Shown: piece by piece, positions 48,801-60,800 of the stretch
Numbering within the stretch: the first letter of the stretch is position 1
Layout of the letters: every line of letters starts with the position of its first letter
Source of the DNA: Acanthornis magna
Lineage: Eukaryota > Chordata > Aves > Passeriformes > Acanthizidae
NCBI GenBank assembly: GCA_036785705.1
Contig: JAWUZG010000056.1
Location: 18,234,501 to 18,298,500, forward strand
Length of the DNA stretch: 64,000 nucleotides
Direction: 5' to 3'
Position numbers and translations under genes: made by a program
Notes under the pieces: model-generated
What the model saw: the letters and a program-made list of their open reading frames with translations, nothing else
What the model was told of the DNA's origin: nothing
Database searches by the model: none

Positions 48801-51800
48801 CAAAGGCTGGGATTCCTGAACCGGCGTGGAAAAATGCTTACGCTCCAGTCGGGCACAATAGGCAGTTATAAAACATCAGGATGGTGTTTCACGATGGATT
48901 TCTTGTGGAGCGGAAAACAATCTCCATTCAGATGATGGGATAAAGGATGGCTGAGTGATTTTTGTAAAAAATCCTCTTTTGTCTAATGAGAACTGCAGGT
49001 AGCAGAAATGAGCAGTTAAAGCTCAGCCTGCTTTGGTTTGAAGTGCCTCCGTGCAGGTGTGTGGATCTTGGATATTGCTCTGAGGGATTCAGAGCTGGGA
49101 TTTAGGGGCAAGAAGTGCCCCAAGATGGAGTTAATCTCCTGTGTGCTGGCTGGTTCTCAGCCTGGACAGTATTTCATTTATAAAGAGCATTTTGGGTAAA
49201 TTCTGGCTTAGATCAGCATTAGATCCCAGAAGTGTCCAGGGCTGGAGCAGCCTGGTCCGTGGAGGTGTCCTGTCCATAGCAGAGTGCAGTGGGAAATCCT
49301 TTCAGATCCCTTCCCAAGCCATCCTGGGACCCTGCAAGACACAATCCCTCCTAAAGTAACCCTTTGAGACTTTCACAGAGAAATGGGAGAAATAATATTT
49401 CACAGAGAAACATTTGCTGTTGGCAGTGCCTTATAGCCCAAAATCCGAGTTTCCCTCTCCCCCTTGCCGTCAGGATCAGTCGCAGGTCCCAACTGGTGCT
49501 CCCTACCTTTGCTGGAGCCCTCGTTGTCATTTCTCCACAATCTGTTTCAAGAGCCTTCTGTACAAGATGCCTTGGGCAAGTTCCTGCCTTTGTAGATTCA
49601 AGCTGTCGGTAAATAATTTCACAACGTTAATTAGCATTTTTCTAACTTCTCTCCTAATTGAGGCATTAAACAAACAAGTTAAGGCAGTAGTGGTTTTTAA
49701 CGATGTGAGGAGCATTCATTGTGAGAATGAAATATTTAAACTGTGGTGTTTCTGATGCTATTTCAATTTGTGTGATTTTGTGGTGAGATATATCACTGAA
49801 ATCCTGCCGTCAGATGGTGGTGGCATCCCAAATAAAGGATGGGAGATGTCACAATTACATGGATTTTTTTTTAAGTGGAAACGTGGGGCAGTTGCTGGGG
49901 GAAGCCTTCCATTTTTCAATTTAAATTGCATGAATGCAGCTACAGGTTTAGCCAGTGTTTAAATCAAAAAATAATTGATGTACCCTAATGAGAGAACGTA
50001 AATACAGTCCTTTCCATTCTGGGACTTGAGAGGTGCTGCTGCCAAATCACATTTTTAGGAAGACATTTATAACCTAATTTTTTTGAGATTATAAGCAAAA
50101 GGAGAGCTTCAGAAATTTCAGAGACAATTCAGTGCAGGAAGAGAAGATAAAGATGACCAGTGCTTCCAGACCGAGGAACAAATAGTGCAGACGGTGCATC
50201 TTTTGAAGAAGCATTGCTTTTTGTTCTCCTATTTCAAAACCAAAACAAGGGTTTTTCTAGGGGGAAAGAAAAAAAAAGAAAAAAGTTCTGATCATATTAG
50301 ACCTGACAGCTTTCCTTAAATGATTGACACGAGTGCAGTGCTGAACATTATCCATAGAAAATTAAACTCAGTGACAAGTGCAGTGCTGAACATTATCCAT
50401 GGAAAATTCAATGCACTGAATTTTACAGCTATCCATGTAAAACTGCTCTGCTGGGAGGGGTGGGCTGCATGTTGTGAAATAGATGCAGAACTTCCAGAAG
50501 TGCCCTAAATGCTGTTTCAGAGGCTCGGTTTGCAGCTCGGTCTCAGTGAAGCTTTTGTTGTCTGAAGCTCTGGCCCTGTGAACTTCCTGAAGGGTTTCTC
50601 TGAGAGCTCTGCCCCGTTAGAAACCCTTCAATCCCATAACAAACTGCACCCAGCGCAGCTGCCTGTGTCTCTCTGACGGTGTTTCTGGGGTGTTTTGCAG
50701 AACTATTCCATGGCAGTGTACCTGGTGAAGCAGCTCTCCTCCACGGTGCTCCTGCAGCGGTTGCGGGCCAAGGGAATCCGGAACCCAGACCACTCCAGAG
50801 CGCTGAGTACGTGTGCAGAAAGGGAAAAAAAACCTCTGCTGGAGAGGCACATTTGGAATTGGGACTGCGCTAAGTGAGCTCTGGACTTCCTACAGTCCTC
50901 TGGGGTTTGGGAATGTGATAGTGGTGTTCTTTGTATTCAGTTCCAATTCAAAGACTCGGAGCCTTTGTTTGCACTAGGAGCCAGTCCAGGAACCCTGTTG
51001 ACACTGTCAGGGGAAAAATGCAAGAGAATCTCTTTCAGCTCAGCCATCCTGGCTTTGTTTCTGCAGAATGGCACAACTGTATTTGCACAGAGAAGTGGCC
51101 ATTCAGGCCTCTCCTGGACCTGGCTGCTGGGCAGGAACAGCTCCATGGACACAGCCTGGGCTCCCTTGGCACGGCTGGGGGAGCCTCAGGGAGAGGCCAG
51201 AGCCCTCCCAGCCCCCTCCTCACTCCAGGGGGAGGTTTGCTGCCTCTCTGTTTTCTCTGACAACAGCTTGGGGGAAGTTGGTGGTGTAAAAACGCCAGCA
51301 AAAGCTGCTGCGTGCTTGGTGTTCGGGGAGGGGGAAATGGCAGCACCTGATCGCTGATTTTAATGCTCAGATAAGGGCTCTGCCTTCTCCAGAAGGGGAG
51401 AAATGAGGCCAGCAGGAAATAACAGTGCTGGGCATTAAGTTGTGCTGGTGCAGTTTGGTTTAAATGCATAGAAATTCGAGTTTCAGGTGATCCTCTCAAG
51501 GTGAGAGTGAAGGTGTAGGTCCCGTTCTTAGAGCAGGAATAAAATGGGACTGACTTATTCATTTTGCCAATGACTGCCTTTAAAACAGGCCTTGTCAACA
51601 GAAACAGAGGATGAAAGGCTCTAAAGTGAAAGACTTTGGTTTCTCACTGCAGTTATTTAATACTCAGATTTTTCTCAGGGTACTTCTGACTTCCTCCTGC
51701 TCAATTGGCTTTTCAATTTTGAGTCACAGATTGCTCACTGAGGACTGGAGGGTTTGTAGTGGTGCTTGTCCATGTGAGAGCTGTGAACGAGTTTAACAAT

Positions 51801-54800
51801 TTGAGGAGTGAAATTAATGTGGCTCATCTGTCGGTAGATAATAAATAATGGCCAAATTCAAAGCTGCCTGTAAGGGAGTTGAGCCATCTCTGGATAAATC
51901 CATTTTCTAGGGGTCTTGAATTCAGAGTTCACCACACCATTTCAGACTTTGTTTGATTCCTTTATCACCCAATTCATGTCTGCAATGAACCTAAAAAAAA
52001 CCTTTTCTTCTTTCAACCACCAGTTAAAGAGAAGCTAACTGCTGATCCAGACAGCGAAATAGCAACAACCAGCCTACGAGTGTCTCTGCTTTGTCCAGTA
52101 AGTTGATTTTTATCCTGATGGAAACGTTGTGGGCTGTGTGGGAGAGGTTACCTCGTGTTCACCTGGTTTAACTCGGTGGGGATCGAGAGCAGCTGCAATT
52201 CTCTGTCGCTGTGCTCAAGCTGTGCTAACCCCCTGGGAAAAGGAGTATTCCATTAGCTTGGAAATGGTACTCAAAATATATGTAAGCATACATTTCAATC
52301 TGTCACTGGCTCGTCTGAGTGTGGGGCTGGGCTGGGGCTGATGAAACCTCCCCTGGGGGAAAAGGGAGAGGCTGATTGTTCAGAGCAGCCCAAGGGTTGC
52401 TGAGCACCTTGCATCTGAAATTTGGGGTGTGCAAATGGGTATTTAATAATCCGAATTTAAAAACAAAACGGTGTCCTGGAGGTTGTCCAAACAAAATGTT
52501 TTGATCCAATCTGAAGGGAGAGAGAATAATTCCAATGAGCATGGAAATGGCAGGGATGTACCTTGACCTAATAATTGGTTTTTAGCCAAATTGATACCTG
52601 TGTTTTCAGCAGTAAATGCTCAATGTTAACGTGATGTGCACTTCTTTTGATCTTTGGGACTCATTTCAGGCTCAGGGCACCTTCAGAATCCTTGGGTTTC
52701 TGTATTGATTGACAGAGTCCCTTTATTGCAGCGCAGCTATTGAAATTCTTGTCAAGATTAAGGATACATCTGTTTCCTGCTTTGCCTCAATCTGCTCAAG
52801 CTTTGACACGAAATTCTCAGTTTTAAAACCTAAACAAGAAAACTTGACTTTATTCCTGCAAAACTGAAGCTTATTTTTCAAGTTACTTGATATATTCTTA
52901 AAAAAGGTGAACTTCTAGAGGTGTGAGCTTTGCTTCACAAAAAGCACAAATAATAACATTGTGGTTCCTTTTTATGTATATTTGTGTTCTTGCAGATCTT
53001 TAAATGCAATATTGCCACGATCTTCAGTTTTATTCCTTTCTCCATATCAACATTGATTCTAGCTAAGGAAGATAAGGAATGCATAAGGAAAATTAATCTG
53101 TAGGAGAGATCCAAGGATTGCATTTACCCAATAAAATCCTGACCTGTAGAGTTAAAACCTCATAATTGATAACCTCAAAAACCTGTCACTTCCATGTCAC
53201 ATTTGCCATGTCACTGAAGTATTAATTAATTCTTTTAAATTAATCTTCGTGCACCTGCTGGAATTACAGATTTTTGCTTTGGTTTATTTGCTTTGTCAAA
53301 GTGTTGTTTCATAGACCATTCCATGGGAATTTTCTGTTTGTCCTGATTGCCTCCATCACTGATAAAATTCTTCTGCAGTGCTTTTAGGTTCCCTTTTTTC
53401 CCACTTTTTCCTCCTTCAGAATGGAAAAATTAAAGAACTTTGCACCAGTCTGGCCATGGGACGGTGCTGCTCTCCCCTCTCCTGGCTGTGAATATCCAGG
53501 AAAATCAACAAGGGTGGTGGGTTTAGTCTTTATAATCTTAATTTTGCCCTCAAAGCTGCTCAGATCTTCCTTGGAGTTTGTTTTGGATTATTTCTGGGCT
53601 TTTTTTAGCCTCTGAGACCATGGAGAGAAAATTCCCCTTAGCCACTGCCTGAATCCATCCGGGATCCTGCAGGCACAGGAGGACACTCCAATTCGTGTTC
53701 CTTTTCCCCCTGGAAGTACAAATAAATAAATCCCCAGGCCCTGCAGCCGGACCAAATATTTAACTGCAGAAAAATTCCGAATCCAGGGCTTTACTGCAGG
53801 TTTTTGCAGCTTTGTTTACAAATCCCGAACTGCTGGTTTTTAGCAGGAAAAGACAGAAATGTTTTGTGTGGTTGTAAAAGAAATTAATGCCGTGGTTTTT
53901 TGTCTGCCAGCAGGCAGGAATCAAACTTCCCAGCGCTGGGAAATGCAGCTTTTCCAAAGTTGGGATTCATCCCTGCTTTTTTTGTCACTTCTGACATTGT
54001 GGCAGAGCTGCTTCAGGAGGTTCAGTGCCAAAAACAGGAAAAGAGCATCAACTTGTTAGCACTGAGGGTGGTTAAATCCCATCTCAGGCAAGCCACGGGC
54101 ACAGGTTTGGTTCCAAAACCTTGGGAAAACCTTCCTGGTTTTTCAATCTGCTTTTCCCCCTCGGGAGATGGCTTTTCGTGTCCTTGCTGCAGCACCTGTC
54201 CTCCACCTTCCTTCTTTCTCTCCTGAAGCATCCAGGTTCTCCCTCTGCCGCTCCCTGAGCCAGGGACTGTGCCCAAATCACAAATGAGCCATCGCCTCTC
54301 CATCTGGGAGCTGAGAATTCCTGACAGACAGCGATGGGGGCGGCAGCTGAACTGGGATGGGAGCCGCGGATTTGGGGTGGGGGTGCCAAGCACAGGGAGC
54401 ACCTCCTGCCCGGGCTGGGGCTGTGCCACCAACCTGAGCTCCCCGGGGACTTCTGTGCCCCTCCATCTGCTGGGAGCTGCTGGGGACTGGGGACAGCCAC
54501 CCGGAGCCAGGGGAAGGGACAGCAGCGACACCGTGCCGGATTTGCCGGGAACGGGGCGGAGGGATTTCTGCTCCCAGGGAATAAATAAAAATAAATAAAT
54601 AAAAACCATCATCGCGACGGAGGAAGCGGTGCCTGTGAGAGGAGCCTTTGTTCTGCTGCTGTTTTGGGTTCGGGGATATCGTGGTGCCATCCTGTGGCAT
54701 CGCTCCTGTACTGCTTGGGATCAGCTCCGTGGCTTTTTCAGTCCCACAGGCGCACAGCTCCGACCGCTCAGCCTCAGCAGCTCTCCAGGAATGATTGTTT

Positions 54801-57800
54801 TGATGTTTTTTTCATGTGAAAATCTTGTTTGGGTGTTGCTGCTTCTCACCTTTGGTGTGGTCGGTCCGAGCCCCTCCTGAAGTGCAGCGTCAGCGTTTGG
54901 CCACGAATCAACTGTGGGGTTTTTGTGAGATTTTTATTTCAGGTTGAGATGAAATTCCTTTCGCTGTCTGCTTTCCATCCAGTGCAATGATACTTTCATG
55001 GTAGTGAACCATAATTCTGTTTTTGGTCCATCCAGGACAGTGGTATTTACAGGTGCTCAGTGGGCTCTGCCTTTTGTTACAGGAACATGGCAGGACTCAG
55101 TTCCCTCGATCAAATATACTTCAAAATGTGATTTTTATTTACTTTTATGCCACTTCAAACATGCATAATTCTGGTTTTGGTCCATCCAGGACAGTGGTAT
55201 TTACAGGTGCTCAGTGGGCTCTGCATTTTGTTACAGGAATAGGGCAGGATTCAGTTCCCTCGATCAAATATACTTCAGAATTTGATTTTTATTTACTTTT
55301 ATGCCATTTCAAACATGCAGAAAGGAGACAAGCGTGAATGTGACACGGTTTCATCACGACTCAGATTTCTGAGTGTTCTTTCTGGATCAAACTCAACCTG
55401 ACTCTGTTTCAAAAGTCTTGTTGCTCAGTTTAATACCAAGGCAATAAAATCCTGATTTTTTTTTCTCTTCCAGCTCGGCAAGATGCGCCTGACCATCCCC
55501 TGCAGGGCCCTGACCTGCTCCCACCTGCAGTGCTTCGATGCCACTCTCTACATCCAGATGAACGAGAAGAAGCCCACCTGGGTGTGCCCCGTGTGTGACA
55601 AGAAGGCTCCCTACGAGCACCTCATCATCGATGGGTGAGCAAAGCCTGAATCAGAGCCAGGGCTTTCCTCCTGCCCAGAATTGGGGTGATTCCCCTGCTT
55701 TTTTGATCTCCCTGCTGCTGCAGAGCTTAAATCAGAGTCAGGGCTGCTCCTCCTGCCTGGAATTGGGGTGATTCCCCTGCTTTTTTGATCTCCCTGCTGC
55801 TGCAGAGCTTAAATCAGAGTCAGGGCTGCTCCTCCTGCCTGCAATTGGGGTGATTCCCCTACTTTTTCATCTCCCTGCTGCTGCAAAGCTAAAATCAGAG
55901 CCAGGGCTGTTCCTCCTGCCCAGAATTGGGGTGATTCCCCTGCTTTTTGCATTTCCCTGCTGTTGCAAAGCTAAAATCAGAGCCAGGGCTTTCCTCCCAC
56001 CCAGAATTGGGGTGATTCCCCTCCTTTTATCATTTCCCTGCTGCAGCAAAGCCTGAATCAGAACCAGGGCTGTTCCTCCTGCCCAGAATTGGGGTGATTC
56101 CCCTGCTTTTTGCATTTCACTCCTGCAGCAAAGCCTGAATCAGAACCAGGGTGTTCCTCCTGCCCAGAATTGGGGTGATTCTCTTCCTTTTTTCATTTCT
56201 CTGCTGCTGCAAAGCTAAAATCAGAGCCAGGGCTGTTCCTCCTGCCCAGAATTGGGGTGATTCCCCTGCTTTTTGCATTTCCCTGCTGTTGCAAAGCTAA
56301 AATCAGAGCCAGGGCTTTCCTCCCACCCAGAATTGGGGTGATTCCCCTCCTTTTATCATTTCCCTGCTGCAGCAAAGCCTGAATCAGAACCAGGGCTGTT
56401 CCTCCTGCCCAGAATTGGGGTGATTCCCCTGCTTTTTGCATTTCACTCCTGCAGCAAAGCCTGAATCAGAACCAGGGTGTTCCTCCTGCCCAGAATTGGG
56501 GTGATTCTCTTCCTTTTTTCATTTCTCTGCTGCTGCAAAGCTAAAATCAGAGCCAGGGCTGTTCCTCCTGCCTGGAATTGGGGTGATTCCCTTCCTTTTT
56601 TATTTTCCCTGCTGCTGCAAAGCTTAAATCAGAGCCAGGGCTGGTCCTCCTGCCCAGAATTGGGGTGATTCCCTTCCTTTTTTCATCTCCCTGCTGCTGG
56701 TGAAGAATTCCTGACCAGCTCCCTCTCGCCCATCCTCCTGTGCTCCTCCAACTATTCAAATCGATAACAAAGAGAGCAATTCCTTCTAATCCTCAGCAAA
56801 TTCCTGAGCTGTCCTGCTGCAAACGCTCCTTTCCCCATTCCGTGTTCCATTCAGTGCTGAATTCCGAGGTGCAAACATTTTCTTTTAATGGAGCAGCTGC
56901 AGGAAGGTGGCAGAGCTGATATCAGACAGAGCAAATAAATCCTGCCGCCCCTCCGAGTGCTGTACAATTCCGTGTACAATTTCACACTCGGGGAGTTGCT
57001 ATCTATAGAAGGTGACACAGAGATTGATTCCCTGCGACTGCCTACTTGCAAAACGGGGGGAAAAAAAATAAATAAATCTCTCACTGGGCTCTGCCAAGTG
57101 GGTATTTCTGGGTTTGCATTTGAATTTCTTAAGAGAGGATTTTTTTTTAAGGGTGATAAAGGAAAGAGAGCAAGTAGAGGTTTCTGAGGATACTCTCAGA
57201 ATATTAAAAAAACCCCAAAATTAATGAAACAAACAAAAAGAAATCCCAAAAGCAAAGCTAAAAACACTGGGAAGAAAACCCCAAGTGGGTATTTCTTGGT
57301 TTGCATTTCAATTTCTTAAGAGGGGATTGATTTTGGTTTTTTTAAGGGATGATAAAGGAAGAGAACCAAGTAGAGGTTTCTGAGGATACTCTCAGAATAT
57401 TAAAAAAAAATCCCAAACAAATAAAAACCCCAAAAACAAAACTAAAAACCCTGGGAAAAAAAACTCCAAGTGGGTATTTCTGGGTTTGCATTTGAATTTA
57501 AGAGGGGATTTTTTATTTTTTTTTTTAAAGGGTGATAAAGGAAGAGAACCAAGTAGAGGTTTCTGAGGATACTCTCAGAATATAAAAAACCCCCAAAATT
57601 AATGAAACAAACAAAAACCCCAAATCAAAGCCGAAAACCCTGGGAAAAAACCCCCAAGTGGGTATTTCTGGGTTTGCACTTGAATTTCTTAAGAGAGGAT
57701 TTTTTTTTTGAGGGTGATAAAGGAAGAGAACAAGTAGAGGTTTCTGAGGATACTCTCAGAATATTAAAAAAACCCCAAAATTAATTGGAACAAACAAAAA

Positions 57801-60800
57801 CCCCAAAAGCAAAGCTAAAAACGCTGGGAAAAAAACCCCGAGTGGGTATTTCTGGGTTTGCATTTGAATTTCTTAAGAGGGGATTGATTTTGTTTTTTTT
57901 AAAGGGTGATAAAGGAAGAGAGCAAGTAGAGGTTTCTGAGGATACTCTCAGAGTATTAAAAAACCCCAAAATTAATGAAACAAACAAACAAAAATCCCAA
58001 AAGCAAAGCTAAAAACCCTGGAAAAATAACCCCAACTGGGTATTTCTGGGTTTGCACTTGAATTTCTTAAGAGAGGATTTTTTTTTTAAGGGTGATAAAG
58101 GAAGAGAACAAGTAGAGGTTTCTGAGGATGCTCTCAGAATATAAAAAAAACCCAAAATTAATGAAACAAACAAAAATCCCAAAAGCAAAGCTAAAAACCC
58201 TGGAAAAAAACCTCCAAGTGGGTATTTCTGGGTTTGCATTTGAATTTAAGGGTGGATTTTTTATTTTTTTTAAAGGGTGACAAAGGAAGAGAACCAAGTA
58301 GAGGTTTCTGAGGATACTCTCAGAATATTAAAAAAAAATCCCAAAATTAATGAAACAAACAAAAACCCCAAATCAAAGCTAAAAACGCTGGGAAAAAACC
58401 CCCAAGTGGGTATTTCTGGGTTTGCATTTGAATTTCTTAAGAGGGGATTGATTTTTTTTTTAAGCGTGATAAAGGAAGAGAACAAGTAGAGGTTTCTGAG
58501 GATACTCTCAGAGTATTAAAAAACCCCAAAATTAATGAAACAAACAAACAAAAATCCCAAAAGCAAAGCTAAAAACCCTGGAAAAATAACCCCAACTGGG
58601 TATTTCTGGGTTTGCACTTGAATTTCTTAAGAGAGGATTTTTTTTTTAAGGGTGATAAAGGAAGAGAACAAGTAGAGGTTTCTGAGGATGCTCTCAGAAT
58701 ATAAAAAAACCCCAAAATTAATGAAACAAACAAAAATCCCAAAAGCAAAGCTAAAAACCCTGGAAAAAAACCTCCAAGTGGGTATTTCTGGGTTTGCATT
58801 TGAATTTAAGAGGGGATTTTTTTTTATTTTAAAGAGTGATAAAGGAAGAGAACAAGTAGAGGTTTCTGAGGATGCTCTCAGAATATTAAAAAACCCCAAA
58901 CTTAATGAAACAAACAAACAAAATCCCCAAAAGCATGAATGGCCCTGGTCAGGAGCTGGAATTCCGCTGAGGCTGAGGTGGTGCCAGGATCCCAAAGTTT
59001 GGGGAGGTGCCTGTGGGAGAAGAGGATGCAAATCGAGATTCCCGTGCTCAGCATTTGTAGGAAGTTTCAGGAAATCCAAGTTCTCAAAGCCTCATCTCTA
59101 GGGACCCCTTTAAGAGAGGATTCTTCGGTTAAGTTTTGTCAGAGGGGATAAGGAGGAGAATTTTTTTTTAAACTCTAATTCACATAATTGTTTTGGGAAA
59201 TGGAGAGTTCTGTGTCTCGAGCTCTGCAGGATTCCACTCTCAGTGCTTTCAAACAAGTGTGCAGATTTTTATTTCAGGTAATACTTTGGTTTGTCCAATG
59301 ATTCCTTTTTATCGAGGAATAGCTGAGAGAAGGGCACAACAATGAAAGCTTTTGTTTTTTACCCAAATTCGGACTAATAAAGAAAAAAGGAGTTAAGCTC
59401 TTGTTCAGGACTGATCCTGGGTATTCCTGACAGGTTGTTCATGGAAATCCTGAAGTTCTGTACAGATTGTGACGAGATCCAGTTCAAGGAGGATGGATCC
59501 TGGGCTCCCATGAGGTCCAAGAAGGAAGTGCAGGAAGTGACTGCGTCTTACAACGGCGTCGATGGTGAGTCCTGGGCTGTGGGAAGGACAGAAGGGCTGA
59601 GCCCTAGGTCCTGATGATGCCTGAAAGAGAAGCCAAAGCAAATTAGGAGTTTAAATGCAGACAAATTTATTCGAGGCCTTCAAGGTACATTTGGGCAAAC
59701 GAACGTCCCCCTCAGGGACTACACCCAAAATGGACTCTGGGTCCCGAGCCCTTCACCTTTTGCAAGTTCTGTCCCATTATTGGCTCTTAATTCTCCAATC
59801 CACCCTCAGGTGATGATGTTCACCACCCCAGGCCTGCTCCCCTCATCTCACAATTGTTTCCATATTTTCAGGCCCCAAGGCAATGAATCTGTCCTTGGAT
59901 CTGTGTTCAGAGAGCCTTGTTTGGCCAAAGGTGCTGGAACAGAGGATTTTAGCACCTAGTAAGAAGCACTAAACTGCAGCAAGTTACAGGTGCATTAAGA
60001 GGAAAAAAAACCTAGAAATATTCAAAGGCATCACTGATGTTCCTTTAACCTCTCCAAATGCTCATTTCTAAATGTGTATTTACAGATTTAATAATTTATG
60101 AGATCAGTTCATTGAGCAACACCTCTTTGGGGCTGACGGTACTCGAAAGTTACCGACACCGTGTAATTTTTTTTTTGTCTTTAAATGGAGTTAGAGGTTT
60201 TTAATGATCTGATTGTGGTTTCTGATGTTTCCTCTGTGCAGGATGCATCAGCTCTTCCGTGGAGCACCAGGTGTCCTCCCACCAGCAGTCCAACAAGAAC
60301 AAGAAGGTGGAGGTGATCGACCTGACCATTGACAGCTCTTCGGACGAGGAGGAGGAGGAGCCCTCTGCCAAGAGGAGCTGTCCTTCCATATCCCCAGCGT
60401 CTCCAATCAACAACAAGGGGTGAGAAACGCACACTGTGCACGTGGAGAGAAGGAATAAATCCCAGAATGAATTGTCTCCACCAAGTTCTGTGTCTGGGTT
60501 ATGGCCTCGTTTAGCCTCATGGATTTGCTCTCAGGTCACGAGGCCTTGGGTTGGAGTCACGGCTTTAAGTGGATCACACAGCCAAATATTTTTGTTGTGT
60601 TTTTTTAAACGAGTGTAAAATGATGCAAAAACGGCTTAGGAGTGTGGTTTTCGCCAATCTGGGAATGTTTTTCTTGCACAGAGAAATGTAAAAGCAGCAC
60701 GCGGGGCAGAGCAGGGAGGCCATGGTGTGGTTTGGGGGATTTGGGGTTTGGGATTCACCAGCAGCACGCAGGCAGTGGGGCTGGGAATAGCTCCTGTTTG

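Larger units (their letters stand above)
47777..50700 (+). other. PIAS1: PIAS1 intron 6 (2.9 kb)
   Basis: From gtgagt to ttttgcag. It contains the gaatatttca-type array near its 5' end, a CR1 fragment, the second copy of the shared segment and a small duplication. The rest is unique. Confidence 0.93.
52098..55473 (+). other. PIAS1: PIAS1 intron 8 (3.4 kb)
   Basis: From gtaagt to tcttccag. Mostly unique. It contains an (AAAT)n tract at 54580-54606 and a two-copy 154-bp duplication at 55011-55319. Confidence 0.93.
55635..59433 (+). other. PIAS1: PIAS1 intron 9 (3.8 kb), mostly tandem repeat
   Basis: From gtgagc to cctgacag. Two arrays, 55640-56700 and 57095-58935, make up about three quarters of it. 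The 500 bases before exon 10 are unique. Confidence 0.95.
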
